The translations under genes were made by a program, and so were the position numbers. From the NCBI RefSeq assembly GCF_039909015.1, contig NZ_CP150919.1, positions 2,084,501 to 2,148,500 of the forward strand: a stretch of DNA of 64,000 nucleotides, written 5' to 3'. The notes below the pieces were generated by a model that searched no databases, was not told where the DNA came from, and was given only the letters and a program-made list of their open reading frames with translations. Origin of the DNA: Pseudomonas grandcourensis. Its GTDB lineage: Bacteria > Pseudomonadota > Gammaproteobacteria > Pseudomonadales > Pseudomonadaceae. Positions 8,568 through 17,220 of the stretch are shown piece by piece (the stretch's first letter is position 1; every line of letters starts with the position of its first letter).

Positions 8568-9491
8568 ATGTCGTCCCTGACTCCCTTGAACCATCTGATT
8601 ACCCGCTTCCAGGAGCAGACGCCGATCCGCGCCAGCTCTTTGATCATCACGTTGTACGGGGATGCCATCGAACCCCATGGCGGCACCGTGTGGCTGGGCA
8701 GCCTGATTCAATTGCTCGAGCCCGTCGGCATCAACGAACGGCTGATCCGCACCTCGATTTTTCGCCTGACCAAGGAAGGCTGGCTGACCGCCGAGAAGGT
8801 CGGTCGTCGCAGCTACTACAGCCTGACCGGCACCGGTCGCCGGCGTTTCGACAAGGCCTTCAAGCGGGTCTACAGCACCACGATGCCGGCCTGGGATGGT
8901 TCCTGGTGCCTGGTGATGCTCTCGCAACTGACCCAGGACAAACGCAAACAGGTGCGTGAAGAACTGGAGTGGCAAGGCTTCGGCGCGATTTCGCCGGTGG
9001 TGCTGGCCTGTCCGCGCAGCGACCGTTCCGACGTCAACGCGACCCTGCTCGACCTTGGCGTCCAGGAAGACACCATCGTCTTCGAAACCACCGCACAGGA
9101 CGTACTGGCCTCCAAGGCCCTGCGCCTGCAAGTGCGCGAAAGCTGGAACATCGAGGAGCTGGCGGCGCACTACAGCGAGTTCATCCAGTTGTTCCGGCCG
9201 TTGTGGCAAGCCCTGCGCGAGCAGGAAAACCTGCAACCGGCCGACTGCTTCCTGGCGCGGGTGCTGTTGATTCACGAGTACCGCAAGCTGCTGCTGCGCG
9301 ACCCGCAACTGCCGGACGAGTTGCTGCCCGGCGATTGGGAAGGCCGCGCCGCCCGCCAGTTGTGCCGCAACATTTACCGTTTGATCTACGCCAAGGCCGA
9401 AGAATGGCTGAACGCCGCACTGGAAACGGCCGATGGCCCGTTGCCGGATGTGGGCGAAAGCTTCTATCGGCGTTTTGGCGGACTGAAATAG
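8568..9491 (+). CDS. paaX: PaaX transcriptional repressor
   Basis: Repressor of the phenylacetate genes, released by phenylacetyl-CoA. The 307-residue protein has the PaaX layout: an N-terminal winged helix (about 20-95) with SSLIITLYGDAIEPHGG and TSIFRLTKEGWLTAEKVGRRSYY, a central domain with WDGSWCLVML, and the C-terminal PaaX domain with NIYRLIYAKAEEWL. ATG at 8568 gives the family length; longer in-frame extensions run into the REP palindrome and are rejected. Placed after paaY, as in other pseudomonads. Confidence 0.93.
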   Translation: MSSLTPLNHLITRFQEQTPIRASSLIITLYGDAIEPHGGTVWLGSLIQLLEPVGINERLIRTSIFRLTKEGWLTAEKVGRRSYYSLTGTGRRRFDKAFKRVYSTTMPAWDGSWCLVMLSQLTQDKRKQVREELEWQGFGAISPVVLACPRSDRSDVNATLLDLGVQEDTIVFETTAQDVLASKALRLQVRESWNIEELAAHYSEFIQLFRPLWQALREQENLQPADCFLARVLLIHEYRKLLLRDPQLPDELLPGDWEGRAARQLCRNIYRLIYAKAEEWLNAALETADGPLPDVGESFYRRFGGLK

Positions 9492-9592
9492 CACGTCATT
9501 GTTCAGGGAATGGTGCGGTTCAGGAGACTCGAAGCATCCGATGTCGTGTGGATTGACGTAGACAATAAAAATAAGCCTGCGTGAGGCCTGAC

Positions 9593-10507
9593 ATGATTTC
9601 TACAATTGCACAGCGCCATGATGGGTTCGACCAGTGGATCCATCAGATCAACCAGATCTGTGGCGCCTTCAACGCACAACCCCTGGGCAGCGAATTTGCC
9701 GGGCGCATCCGCGAATACCAGAGCGATGCGCTCAAGCTCAGTTTCGTCGACGTGTGCCAGGCGCGTTTGTACCGTACGCCCCAGGAAGTCGCGGCGGGCG
9801 AGGGCGGCAAGTATTTTGCGGTGTTCCAGCTCGACGGCACGGCGGGCATGGCCCAGGGCGACGACAAGGTCTTGCTGTCCCCCGGCGACATCACGCTGAT
9901 CGATGCCGCGCGCCCCAGTGACTTCACCTACAGCGAAAACTCCCGGCAGTTGTCATTGATCCTGCCGTATCAACTGGTCGAGCAAACCCTGCGCTTCAAT
10001 CAGGTCAAGTGCGGCCACCGGATTGCCGCGACTTCGCCCATTGCGATGCTCTCGCACCGGCTGATCCTCGATGCCACCCGCCAGCAGCACCTGACCCGCC
10101 AGGAAAGCGAAGCGACCCTGGAGGCGATTGTCAGCCTGCTGCGCCCGGCGATCAGCCAGGCCGACGACAGCAGCGATGCCCATGAGCGGAGCTTCCGCAA
10201 GACGCTCACCTGCATCGACGACAACATTCGCTCCGAAGACCTGTGCCCGGAATGGCTGGCGCGGGAAGTCGGCATGTCCACCCGGGGCCTGTACCGCATG
10301 TTTGCCAAGAAGGGCTTGGTGGTGGCGCGCTACATCAAGAACCGTCGCCTGGATTTGTGCGCCGAATCCCTGCGCCGGTCAGGCAGGGAAGAGAAGTTGT
10401 CAGTGCTGGGGTATTCGTGGGGGTTTTCCGATTCGAGCTACTTCTCCACCGCGTTCAAGTCGCGCTTCGGCATTGCGCCGGGGGAGTATCGCAAGCGGCA
10501 TGCTTGA
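9593..10507 (+). CDS. feaR: AraC-family regulator, FeaR type
   Basis: A 304-residue activator with an N-terminal cupin-like sensing domain resembling the AraC 'activator-binding' type (VFQLDGTAGMAQGDDKVLLSPGDITLID, split over about 75-105) and a C-terminal double helix-turn-helix (about 205-300: EWLAREVGMSTRGLYRMFAK, then SVLGYSWGFSDSSYFSTAFK). FeaR activates tynA and feaB for 2-phenylethylamine use, and tynA is encoded 12 kb away in this window, which supports the name. GTGAGG just upstream serves as the ribosome site for ATG 9593; a GTG at 9581 is the alternative start. It converges on the anti-sigma gene with 33 bp between and no evident terminator. Confidence 0.78.
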   Translation: MISTIAQRHDGFDQWIHQINQICGAFNAQPLGSEFAGRIREYQSDALKLSFVDVCQARLYRTPQEVAAGEGGKYFAVFQLDGTAGMAQGDDKVLLSPGDITLIDAARPSDFTYSENSRQLSLILPYQLVEQTLRFNQVKCGHRIAATSPIAMLSHRLILDATRQQHLTRQESEATLEAIVSLLRPAISQADDSSDAHERSFRKTLTCIDDNIRSEDLCPEWLAREVGMSTRGLYRMFAKKGLVVARYIKNRRLDLCAESLRRSGREEKLSVLGYSWGFSDSSYFSTAFKSRFGIAPGEYRKRHA

Positions 10508-10540
10508 GGTTTTTTTTGCTCTTGCTTCGGTGAAAAAATG

Positions 10541-11278
10541 CTACGGCTTGAGTAACTGGCTGAACGCCTCCAGCTCACTTTTCTCCAGGTCGGACACCAG
10601 CACAAAGCGCATGTGGTTTTCTTGCCAGGACACCACGTTGAAACCTCGGATCGTCAGGCTTTGCCGTGGCTCGTCCGTCTCAGGCGTGGGCAAGATAAAA
10701 ACATTGATGATGTGCTTGGCCCGTCCGTAACTCAGGGCCGCCGTGGTCTGATGTTGCAGATAATCCAGCCGCCCGCCCAGCAGGGGAAATCCTTGCGCCG
10801 AGTAATCGAATACCGGCGGCGAGAAGTCGAGTTTGCCGGTGAACCAGGGCTTCACGGTGTGGCGGTCGGACGACACCACATCGTTCAAATGCTCGCCCAT
10901 CAGCGAACGCACATGGCTGGAGACCGCCTCGTCCATCAATGGCTGTTCGCTGCCTGGCGTCGCCACATACAGCACCACCGCCAAGGCCAGCGCCGTCGCT
11001 GAAAAAGCCGGTGCGAACCATTTGCGCCAACGCTCGACGACGCCAACCGATGGGGGTTCAGGGGCGAACACCCGGGAAGTCAATGACGCCGGCGCTGCGT
11101 AATACGGCGCTCGTTGCTTCACACCGGCCATCAGCAGCCTCGTCTGATCATGCAATCGCGCGCACGCGACGCACTCGGCCAGATGCCCGGACACATTCGC
11201 AGCCGTCGCCGAGTCGAGTTCCTTGTCCAGATAGCCATGTATCAGCGTCTGGCAAACCGTGCAGTCGAGTTCATTCAT
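10541..11278 (-). CDS. Membrane anti-sigma factor with zinc-binding N-terminus
   Basis: A 245-residue protein with an N-terminal cytoplasmic ZAS motif (His32-x3-Cys36-x2-Cys39 in GHLAECVACA), one membrane helix at about 88-107 (FAPAFSATALALAVVLYVA) and a periplasmic C-terminal domain. It should sequester the ECF sigma factor encoded immediately upstream, whose end it overlaps by 8 nt. Redox or metal sensing through the Cys/His site is a family property; the signal here is unknown. Confidence 0.87.
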   Translation of the reverse strand: MNELDCTVCQTLIHGYLDKELDSATAANVSGHLAECVACARLHDQTRLLMAGVKQRAPYYAAPASLTSRVFAPEPPSVGVVERWRKWFAPAFSATALALAVVLYVATPGSEQPLMDEAVSSHVRSLMGEHLNDVVSSDRHTVKPWFTGKLDFSPPVFDYSAQGFPLLGGRLDYLQHQTTAALSYGRAKHIINVFILPTPETDEPRQSLTIRGFNVVSWQENHMRFVLVSDLEKSELEAFSQLLKP

Positions 11279-11783
11279 GATCGTGCAACTTCAGTAGTTC
11301 GAGCGTGAGCATGGCGCGAGCCCTGGCCAGCCTCGACATGACGGTACCGATGGGGATGTCGACCACCAGGGCGATGTCCTTGTAGGGCATGTCTTCGAGT
11401 TCCTTGAGCACGATCACCTCGCGAAACGCCGGCGGCAGGGCGCACAGGGCTTGCTGGATCAGCGCCGCATTTTCGCTGTGGATGGCCAGCAGTTCCGGGG
11501 TCTGGCTGTGGCTGAGCGCCTTGTCGTCTTCGGCGAGTTCATCGCCGATGGCGACCCAACGGCGCCCGGCTGAAGCCTTGAGCCAGGTGTAGCTTTCGTT
11601 GCGCACGATGGTCAGGAACCAGGCCTTGGCGTTGCCGTCGGCGAAGCGCTGCGAAAATCTGAACGCCCGCAGGGCGCTTTCCTGCACGACATCGTGCGCG
11701 GCGCTGTCGTTGCCAGTGAGCCAGCGCGCGAGGTTGTAGGCGGCGTCCAGGTGGGGCGCAAACAATTCCTCAAATCGCTTCAT
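11271..11783 (-). CDS. ECF-family RNA polymerase sigma factor
   Basis: A 170-residue two-domain sigma factor. Region 2 is at about 10-75 (AAHDVVQESALRAFRF, AKAWFLTIVRNE) and region 4 at about 108-160 (ALPPAFREVIVLKELEDMPY, IPIGTVMSRLARAR). It directs polymerase to stress-type promoters and is coupled to the anti-sigma gene by an 8-nt overlap. It is transcribed divergently from a metallophosphoesterase-cupredoxin operon, its probable target. A GGGAATAAA box lies 46-55 bp before its start and suggests autoregulation. Confidence 0.9.
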   Translation of the reverse strand: MKRFEELFAPHLDAAYNLARWLTGNDSAAHDVVQESALRAFRFSQRFADGNAKAWFLTIVRNESYTWLKASAGRRWVAIGDELAEDDKALSHSQTPELLAIHSENAALIQQALCALPPAFREVIVLKELEDMPYKDIALVVDIPIGTVMSRLARARAMLTLELLKLHDHE

Positions 11784-11828
11784 AGTGGTTTCCGCACTGT
11801 CCCATCCCTATAACTGTGAAGCGTTGCG

Positions 11829-11870
11829 TTTTATTCCCGAGAAAAAATATATTTTCGACAGGGAATAAAG
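11829..11870. promoter_or_regulatory. Back-to-back GGGAATAAA boxes, candidate ECF promoters
   Basis: GGGAATAAAA is read leftward from 11838 and GGGAATAAAG rightward from 11861, together forming an inverted repeat 22 bp apart (TTATTCCC at 11831-11838, GGGAATAA at 11861-11868). One points to the sigma gene and the other to the metallophosphoesterase gene. GGAAT/GGAA-type -35 boxes are typical of ECF promoters, so the encoded sigma factor may read both. The -10 elements are not clear to me. Confidence 0.55.
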
Positions 11871-11937
11871 ACCTGTCCCGCCAGGTTTTTACCTCGTGTC
11901 AGCTACATCACTGTAGTTCTCCAGCGAGGGATTACCG

Positions 11938-12906
11938 ATGGACATTCATTCAAAACACCAACGACGTACCGACGGCCCGTTGAACCCTGACCGCCGAACG
12001 CTGCTCAAGTGCTCTGCATGGGCCGGGGCTGGCGTGATCTGGGCCTTGAGTGGCGGTATTCCCCGGGCCTTCGCCCTGGATGAGACGGGTAACGTCGCCG
12101 ACCCCAAGGCACTCGCCAGCACGTTCCAGTTTGTGCAGATCAGCGACTCGCACATCGGTTTCAACAAGGAGGCCAATCCGGAACCGCTGAAGACCTTGCA
12201 GGTGGCTATCGACAAGGTCGTTGCCCTGCCGAAACGGCCGTCGTTGATCCTGCATACCGGCGATATTACCCATCTGTCCAAAGCCGAGGAGTTCGACACC
12301 GCCGCCCAGTTGCTCAAAGGCTTGCCGTCCCCCGTGCACTACGTGCCGGGCGAGCACGACACCCTCGACGAAGGCGGCGGCAAGCTCTATCTGGAACGTT
12401 ACGGCAAGGGCACCAAAGGCAATGGCTGGTACAGCTTCGACGACCACGGCGTGCACTTCATTGCACTGGTGAATGTCTTCAACTTCCAGGCCGGCCATGA
12501 AGCAACCCTTGGTGCCGATCAACTGGCGTGGCTGGCCGATGACTTGCGAGCCGTGAGCAGCAGCACGCCCATCGTGGTGTTTACCCATATTCCGTTGTGG
12601 ACGGTTTATCAGCCGTGGGGCTGGGGTACCGAGGATGGCGATCAGGCGATTGCCATGCTGCGCAAGTACGGTTCGGTAACGGTGTTGAACGGGCACATCC
12701 ATCAGGTCATCCAGAAAGTCGAAGGCAATATCACCTTCCACACCGCTCGCGGCACGGCTTATCCACAACCCGCACCGGGCGCGGCGCCGACGCCGGGGCC
12801 GATGACCGTGGCGGCTGATCAACTGCGCAATTATTTGGGGGTCACCGAAGTGCGAGCGACCCAGGGTGATCATCCGCTGGCGCTGATCGATTCGACACTG
12901 GCTTAA
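11938..12906 (+). CDS. Tat-exported metallophosphoesterase
   Basis: A 322-residue calcineurin-type phosphoesterase. The N-terminus carries a twin-arginine signal (Arg19-Arg20 in DRRTLLKCSAWAG, hydrophobic stretch to about 46), so the folded enzyme would go to the periplasm. The di-metal motifs are complete and in order: Asp70/His72 (ISDSHIG), Gly-Asp at 108-109 (HTGDITH), GEHD 138-141, His217 (FTHIP), GHIHQ 252-256. GEHD replaces the commoner GNHE/GNHD. The substrate is unknown. A cupredoxin follows after 14 bp, and the divergent ECF pair probably controls both. Confidence 0.85.
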   Translation: MDIHSKHQRRTDGPLNPDRRTLLKCSAWAGAGVIWALSGGIPRAFALDETGNVADPKALASTFQFVQISDSHIGFNKEANPEPLKTLQVAIDKVVALPKRPSLILHTGDITHLSKAEEFDTAAQLLKGLPSPVHYVPGEHDTLDEGGGKLYLERYGKGTKGNGWYSFDDHGVHFIALVNVFNFQAGHEATLGADQLAWLADDLRAVSSSTPIVVFTHIPLWTVYQPWGWGTEDGDQAIAMLRKYGSVTVLNGHIHQVIQKVEGNITFHTARGTAYPQPAPGAAPTPGPMTVAADQLRNYLGVTEVRATQGDHPLALIDSTLA

Positions 12907-12920
12907 CGGAGGGGACTGGG

Positions 12921-13247
12921 ATGAAAGCACGATTATTGGCCGTTGCCTGCCTGATGCTGTCGATGCCGGTGTGGGCTAATGAGGTAAAAATCGATATCAA
13001 GGAATTCATGTTCGGGCCCAAGGATCTGGCCGTGGCCGTGGCCGTGGCCGTGGCCGTGGGCACCAAAGTCACGTGGGTAAACGATGACGAGATCCCGCAC
13101 ACAGTGGCGGAAATCCACAAGATATTTCGCTCCGGGGCGCTGGATACCGGAGACAGTTATTCCTGGGTGTTCAATACGCCGGGGGAATTTGAGTATTTTT
13201 GTGCGCTGCATCCACAGATGATCGGGAAGATTGTGGTGAGTCAATAA
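12921..13247 (+). CDS. Small periplasmic cupredoxin
   Basis: A 108-residue secreted protein with signal peptide MKARLLAVACLMLSMPVWA and a plastocyanin/amicyanin-like fold. All type-1 copper ligands are visible: His60 (IPHTV), Cys94, His97 and Met100 (FCALHPQM). It probably carries electrons or binds copper in the periplasm. An (AV)5 run at residues 37-46 is encoded by five perfect GGCCGT units, an expansion that would lengthen a beta-strand or loop. GGAGGGG precedes the start. It forms a two-gene operon with the metallophosphoesterase. Confidence 0.86.
   Translation: MKARLLAVACLMLSMPVWANEVKIDIKEFMFGPKDLAVAVAVAVAVGTKVTWVNDDEIPHTVAEIHKIFRSGALDTGDSYSWVFNTPGEFEYFCALHPQMIGKIVVSQ
13028..13057 (+). 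repeat. In-frame hexanucleotide tandem repeat (GGCCGT)5
   Basis: Five uninterrupted copies inside the cupredoxin gene. Units of six preserve the frame, so slippage would change the number of Ala-Val pairs without stopping translation. Confidence 0.95.
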
Positions 13248-13291
13248 TACCGCGAGAAGCATGCGAGAGTGATGTAGAAACGCGTATCCCT

Positions 13292-13383
13292 GTGGGAGCG
13301 AGCTTGCTCGCGATGGCGTTGTGTCATTCACCGTTTAAGTTGACTGACGCGACGCCTTCGCTGGCAAGCCAGCGCCTACAGAG
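13292..13383. repeat. REP elements downstream of the cupredoxin operon
   Basis: A REP of the GTGGGAGCGAGCTTGCTCGCGA type (13292-13315) is followed by a second type, CTTCGCTGGCAAGCCAGCGC (13356-13375). The remainder of 13248-13501 also holds CTGTAGGAGCTG near 13415 but no gene. The hairpins may act as terminators for the converging transcripts. Confidence 0.8.
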
Positions 13384-13501
13384 GGGCTGGAGCCAATTGA
13401 TTCGTTGCAGCAACTGTAGGAGCTGTCTGGCGGCCCCCATAGGGACTGTCAGATATTTTGTGTGCGGGCCGGTAACGGTCTGCCGTTAGGCAGGCCATGC
13501 T

Positions 13502-14707
13502 TTACCAGGTCGGCATGATCTCGCCCTTCTCGAAGCGCCGGGGCTCGCCTTTTTCCAGGCGCGACCAGGATTGACCGGCGATACTTTCCGCCAGCCAATA
13601 ACCGGTATGCGTGCAGGCTTGGCCGCTATTGCAGGTCGGCCTTTTGATGTAGTCGATCTCTATAAAGGCCGAGGAGCCTGGCATGGGCCGGCCGGTGGCG
13701 GGTTCGAGGACTTTGGCCTTGGCCAGTTGGTGAATCAGTGCTTCGCTGGGCTTTTCTGGTGGGATATTGGCCAGGCGTTCTTCGAGCCATTGCAGTTTGC
13801 CGTCCCAGGCGGGTAACGGGGCGGGCGGCAGCGGGAGGATCTCGTTGATCTCAGCGACCTTGGGATTGGCGTAGGAGTAACCATAGAGGATTTTCCAGAT
13901 TTTTTCGTAGCGATCGGCGCGTTCGAGGTCTTCCTGTTGGCCCAGGTAGTGCAGCCGATTGTCTGGTTTTGGACCACGGAAGCCTTTGCTCAAAAAAGAA
14001 GCCGAAGTACTGTCACCAGCCCCCACGCCAAGTTGGAATCCTTCAAGTGCTTCCTGATAATGACCATCTGTCGACAGATCAACACCTAGTGCTGTCGCCG
14101 CATTGCCGTTTCCTTGCTCCCCAGCGCAACGGCGCATTTGCCGAGCAACGTCCGGGGCAATGTTGATCGGCGCCAACTTGTCTGCGACATAGGCTTGAGC
14201 TAGCGCACTACCTTCATCAGCGGCTTTGCGGTAGTAACGCAATGCTATTTCGTGATCTTTCTGTAGTCCCGCCGAACCGTTCTGCAGGAAAATGCCGACA
14301 AAGTAATATCCCGTTGCCACGCCCGCGTTGATCAGTTGCTCACTCATGCGCAAATGCTCTTCGCCACGGAGTTTGAAAGTACCGCGCATCGCACCGTTCT
14401 GCAGGTTGATATTGGCCTTGTAATGTCCGTTCTCACTGGCGATGCGATACAGGCGCTCGATTTGCACATCGACGGCTTCGTCTTGCTTGAGCTGGTTGTT
14501 CTTTTGCAACCAGCGCGCGTATTGGAACAGCACATCGGTCTCGGCGGGCGGCGCCGGAATTGTTTCGTGTTGGCAGGCGAAGGCGAGACTAACGTTTATA
14601 TCGGTGAGCGGGTTTACAAAGTCCACCGACAAAGGTTCGGCATTGTTGGCGCCACAGCCGGTCAAGGCGATGAGTATCCAATAGCCCCATAAATACTTAG
14701 GCCTCAC
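13502..14707 (-). CDS. Sel1-repeat lipoprotein, PldB immunity paralogue (copy 1)
   Basis: Predicted periplasmic lipoprotein with Sel1-like helical repeats (ALRYYRKAADEGSALAQAY), distal of three tandem paralogues behind a PldB-type phospholipase. In P. aeruginosa three such proteins neutralise PldB in the periplasm. The start is GTG at 14707, inside the last codons of copy 2 (11-nt overlap), with GGAG 8 nt upstream. This gives a signal peptide ending in the lipobox LTGC at about residues 15-18. It is about 30 residues shorter at the C-terminus than copies 2 and 3 (ending GEIMPTW) and has an altered segment before that. The N-terminal half is almost identical to copy 2, so duplication is recent. 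Confidence 0.82.
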   Translation of the reverse strand: MRPKYLWGYWILIALTGCGANNAEPLSVDFVNPLTDINVSLAFACQHETIPAPPAETDVLFQYARWLQKNNQLKQDEAVDVQIERLYRIASENGHYKANINLQNGAMRGTFKLRGEEHLRMSEQLINAGVATGYYFVGIFLQNGSAGLQKDHEIALRYYRKAADEGSALAQAYVADKLAPINIAPDVARQMRRCAGEQGNGNAATALGVDLSTDGHYQEALEGFQLGVGAGDSTSASFLSKGFRGPKPDNRLHYLGQQEDLERADRYEKIWKILYGYSYANPKVAEINEILPLPPAPLPAWDGKLQWLEERLANIPPEKPSEALIHQLAKAKVLEPATGRPMPGSSAFIEIDYIKRPTCNSGQACTHTGYWLAESIAGQSWSRLEKGEPRRFEKGEIMPTW

Positions 14708-15965
14708 CGAACAGACTCCATCTAATGTTTTCTTCGCCGATGGTGACCCGGTCGGCGAGCAGGAAGCGGCTATGGCTGCGCTGGACATTCAGGGTCGGCA
14801 TAATTTCGCCTTTTTCGAAACGTTGGATCTTGTCGACGATGCCTTCGGCTTTCCAATAACCGGTATGCGTGCAGGCTTGGCCGCTGATGCAGGTCGGTCG
14901 TTTGATGTAGTCGATCTGTATAAAGGCCGAGGAGCCTGGCATGGGCCGGCCGGTGGCGGGTTCGAGGATTTTGGCCTTGGCCAGTTGGTGAATCAGCGCT
15001 TCGCTGGGCTTTTCTGGTGGGACATTGGCCAGGCGTTCTTCGAGCCATTGCAGTTTGCCGTCCCAGGCGGGCAACGGCGCAGGCGGCAGCGGGAGGATCT
15101 CGTTGATCTCAGCGACCTTGGGATTGGCGTAGGAGTAGCCATAGAGGATTTTCCAGATTTTTTCGTAGCGATCGGCGCGTTCGAGGTCTTCCTGTTGGCC
15201 GAGGTAGTGCAAGCGATTATCTGGCTTAGGGCCACGGAAGCCTTTGCTCAAAAAAGAAGTCGAAGTGCTGTCACCGGCCGCTACCCCGAGCTGGAATGCT
15301 TCGAGCGCTTCCTGATAACGCCCTTTCCCCGATAGATTTATACCTAGGTCGGAGGCTGCATCACCGTGCCCTTGCTCGGCCGCGCAGCGGCGCATCTGCC
15401 GGGCAACGTCCGGCGCAATGTCAATCGGCGCCAACTTGTCTGCGACATAGGCTTGAGCCAGCGCACTACCTTCATCAGCGGCTTTGCGGTAGTAACGCAA
15501 TGCTATTTCGTGATCTTTCTGTAGTCCCGCCGAACCGTTCTGCAGGAAAATGCCGACAAAGTAATATCCCGTTGCCACGCCCGCGTTGATCAGTTGCTCA
15601 CTCATGCGCAAATGCTCTTCGCCACGGAGTTTGAAAGTACCGCGCATCGCGCCGTTCTGCAGGTTGATATTGGCCTTGTAATGTCCGTTCTCACTGGCGA
15701 TGCGATACAGGCGCTCGATCTCTCCATCGACAGTCTTGTCCTGTTTGAGCTGGTTGTTCTTTTGCAACCAGCGCGCGTAATGGAACAGCACATCGGCCTC
15801 AGCGGGCGGCGCCGGAATTGTTTCGTGTTGGCAGGCGAAGGCGAGACTAACGTTTATATCGGTGAGCGGGTTTACAAAGTCCACCGACAAAGGTTCGGCA
15901 TTGTTGGCGCCACAGCCGGTCAAGGCGATGAGTATCCAATAGCCCCATAAATACTTAGGCCTCAC
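14697..15965 (-). CDS. Sel1-repeat lipoprotein, PldB immunity paralogue (copy 2)
   Basis: Middle immunity-type lipoprotein, 422 residues from the GTG at 15965, with the same GGAG site and lipobox LTGC as copy 1. The first 200 or so codons are nearly identical to copy 1, whereas the C-terminal tail (LNVQRSHSRFLLADRVTIGE) matches copy 3, so it looks like a mosaic of its neighbours. Sel1-like repeats occupy the middle. The start overlaps the end of copy 3 by 11 nt. The probable role is protection of the periplasm from PldB. Confidence 0.82.
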   Translation of the reverse strand: MRPKYLWGYWILIALTGCGANNAEPLSVDFVNPLTDINVSLAFACQHETIPAPPAEADVLFHYARWLQKNNQLKQDKTVDGEIERLYRIASENGHYKANINLQNGAMRGTFKLRGEEHLRMSEQLINAGVATGYYFVGIFLQNGSAGLQKDHEIALRYYRKAADEGSALAQAYVADKLAPIDIAPDVARQMRRCAAEQGHGDAASDLGINLSGKGRYQEALEAFQLGVAAGDSTSTSFLSKGFRGPKPDNRLHYLGQQEDLERADRYEKIWKILYGYSYANPKVAEINEILPLPPAPLPAWDGKLQWLEERLANVPPEKPSEALIHQLAKAKILEPATGRPMPGSSAFIQIDYIKRPTCISGQACTHTGYWKAEGIVDKIQRFEKGEIMPTLNVQRSHSRFLLADRVTIGEENIRWSLFGEA

Positions 15966-17220
15966 CGAACAGACTCCATCTAATGTTTTCTTCGCCGATG
16001 GTGACCCGGTCGGCGAGCAGGAAGCGGCTATGGCTGCGCTGGACATTCAGGGTCGGCATAATTTCGCCTTTTTCGAAACGTTGGATCTTGTCGACGATGC
16101 CTTCGGCTTTCCAATAACCGGTATGCGTACAGGCTTGGCCGCTATTGCAGGTCGGCCTTTTGATGTAGTCGATCTCTATAAAGGCCGAGGAGCCTGGCAT
16201 GGGCCGGCCGGTGGCGGGTTCGAGGACCTTGGCTTTGGCCAGTTGGTGAATCAGTGCTTCGCTGGGTTTTTCTGGCGGGACATTGGCCAGGCGTTCTTCG
16301 AGCCATTGGAGCTTGCCGTCCCAAGCAGGCAACGTGGCAGGCGGCAGTGGGACGATCTCGTTGATCTCGGGGACTTTGGGATTGGCGTAGGAGTAGCCCG
16401 AGAGGATTTTCCAGATTTTTTCGTAGCGATCGGCGCGTTCGAGGTCTTCCTGTTGGCCGAGGTAGAGCAAGCGGTTATCTGGCTTAGGGCCACGGAAGCC
16501 TTTTTCCAACCGGCCGGCAGCGCCGTCGCTACCAGCTACAACGCCCATCTGGAAGACCTCAAGCGCTTCTTGGTACTTTCCTTTGTTCTTAAAGTGGACA
16601 CCTAGGGCGACGGCTGATTTACCGTGACCTTGTTCAGCTGCGCAACGGCGCATCTGCCGCGCAACATCCGGGGCAATATCAATCGGCGCCAACTTGTCGG
16701 CTACAACTGCCTGAGCTTGCGCATTGCCCTGATCGGCGGCTTTGCGGTAGTAACGCAAGGCCATTTCGTGATCTTGCTGCAACCCGCCTGCGCCGTGCTG
16801 CAAAAAGATACCGACAAAGTAATATCCCGTTGCCACTTCCGCGTTGATCAGTTGTTCACTCATGCGCAAATGCTCTTCACCACGGAGTTTGAAAGTACCG
16901 CGCATCGCACCGTTCTGCAGGTTGATATTGGCCTTGTAGTGGCCGTTCTCACTGGCGATGCGATATAAACGTTCGATCTCTCCATCGACAGTCTTGTCCT
17001 GTTTGAGTTGGTTGTTCTTTTGCAACCAGCGCGCGTAATGGAACAGCACATCGGCCTCGGCGGAGGCCGTGGGGATCTGCTCGTGCACACAGGTAAAGGC
17101 CATATTGGCCTTGGCTTCAGTCAAAGGGTTCAAGGGCGCTTCCTTGGTCGAAGTAGAAGTAGGATTACTGGTATCGCAGGCGAGCAGCAGCAGGCATGAC
17201 AAAAACAAGACCCGTCGCAT
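15955..17220 (-). CDS. Sel1-repeat lipoprotein, PldB immunity protein (copy 3, effector-proximal)
   Basis: Lipoprotein of 421 residues: MRRVLFLSCLLLLAC gives a short signal peptide with lipobox LLAC at Cys15. The first domain differs from copies 1 and 2, the central Sel1-like repeats and the C-terminus are alike. Its ATG shares one base with the stop of pldB (TGATG), so effector and immunity protein are translated together. This position and the different leader suggest it is the ancestral immunity gene from which the other two arose. Confidence 0.84.
   Translation of the reverse strand: MRRVLFLSCLLLLACDTSNPTSTSTKEAPLNPLTEAKANMAFTCVHEQIPTASAEADVLFHYARWLQKNNQLKQDKTVDGEIERLYRIASENGHYKANINLQNGAMRGTFKLRGEEHLRMSEQLINAEVATGYYFVGIFLQHGAGGLQQDHEMALRYYRKAADQGNAQAQAVVADKLAPIDIAPDVARQMRRCAAEQGHGKSAVALGVHFKNKGKYQEALEVFQMGVVAGSDGAAGRLEKGFRGPKPDNRLLYLGQQEDLERADRYEKIWKILSGYSYANPKVPEINEIVPLPPATLPAWDGKLQWLEERLANVPPEKPSEALIHQLAKAKVLEPATGRPMPGSSAFIEIDYIKRPTCNSGQACTHTGYWKAEGIVDKIQRFEKGEIMPTLNVQRSHSRFLLADRVTIGEENIRWSLFGEA

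Noticed and set aside
13028..13057. CRISPR or VNTR array
   Set aside because: Six-base units without spacers inside a coding region; no CRISPR-like repeats and no cas genes anywhere in the window.
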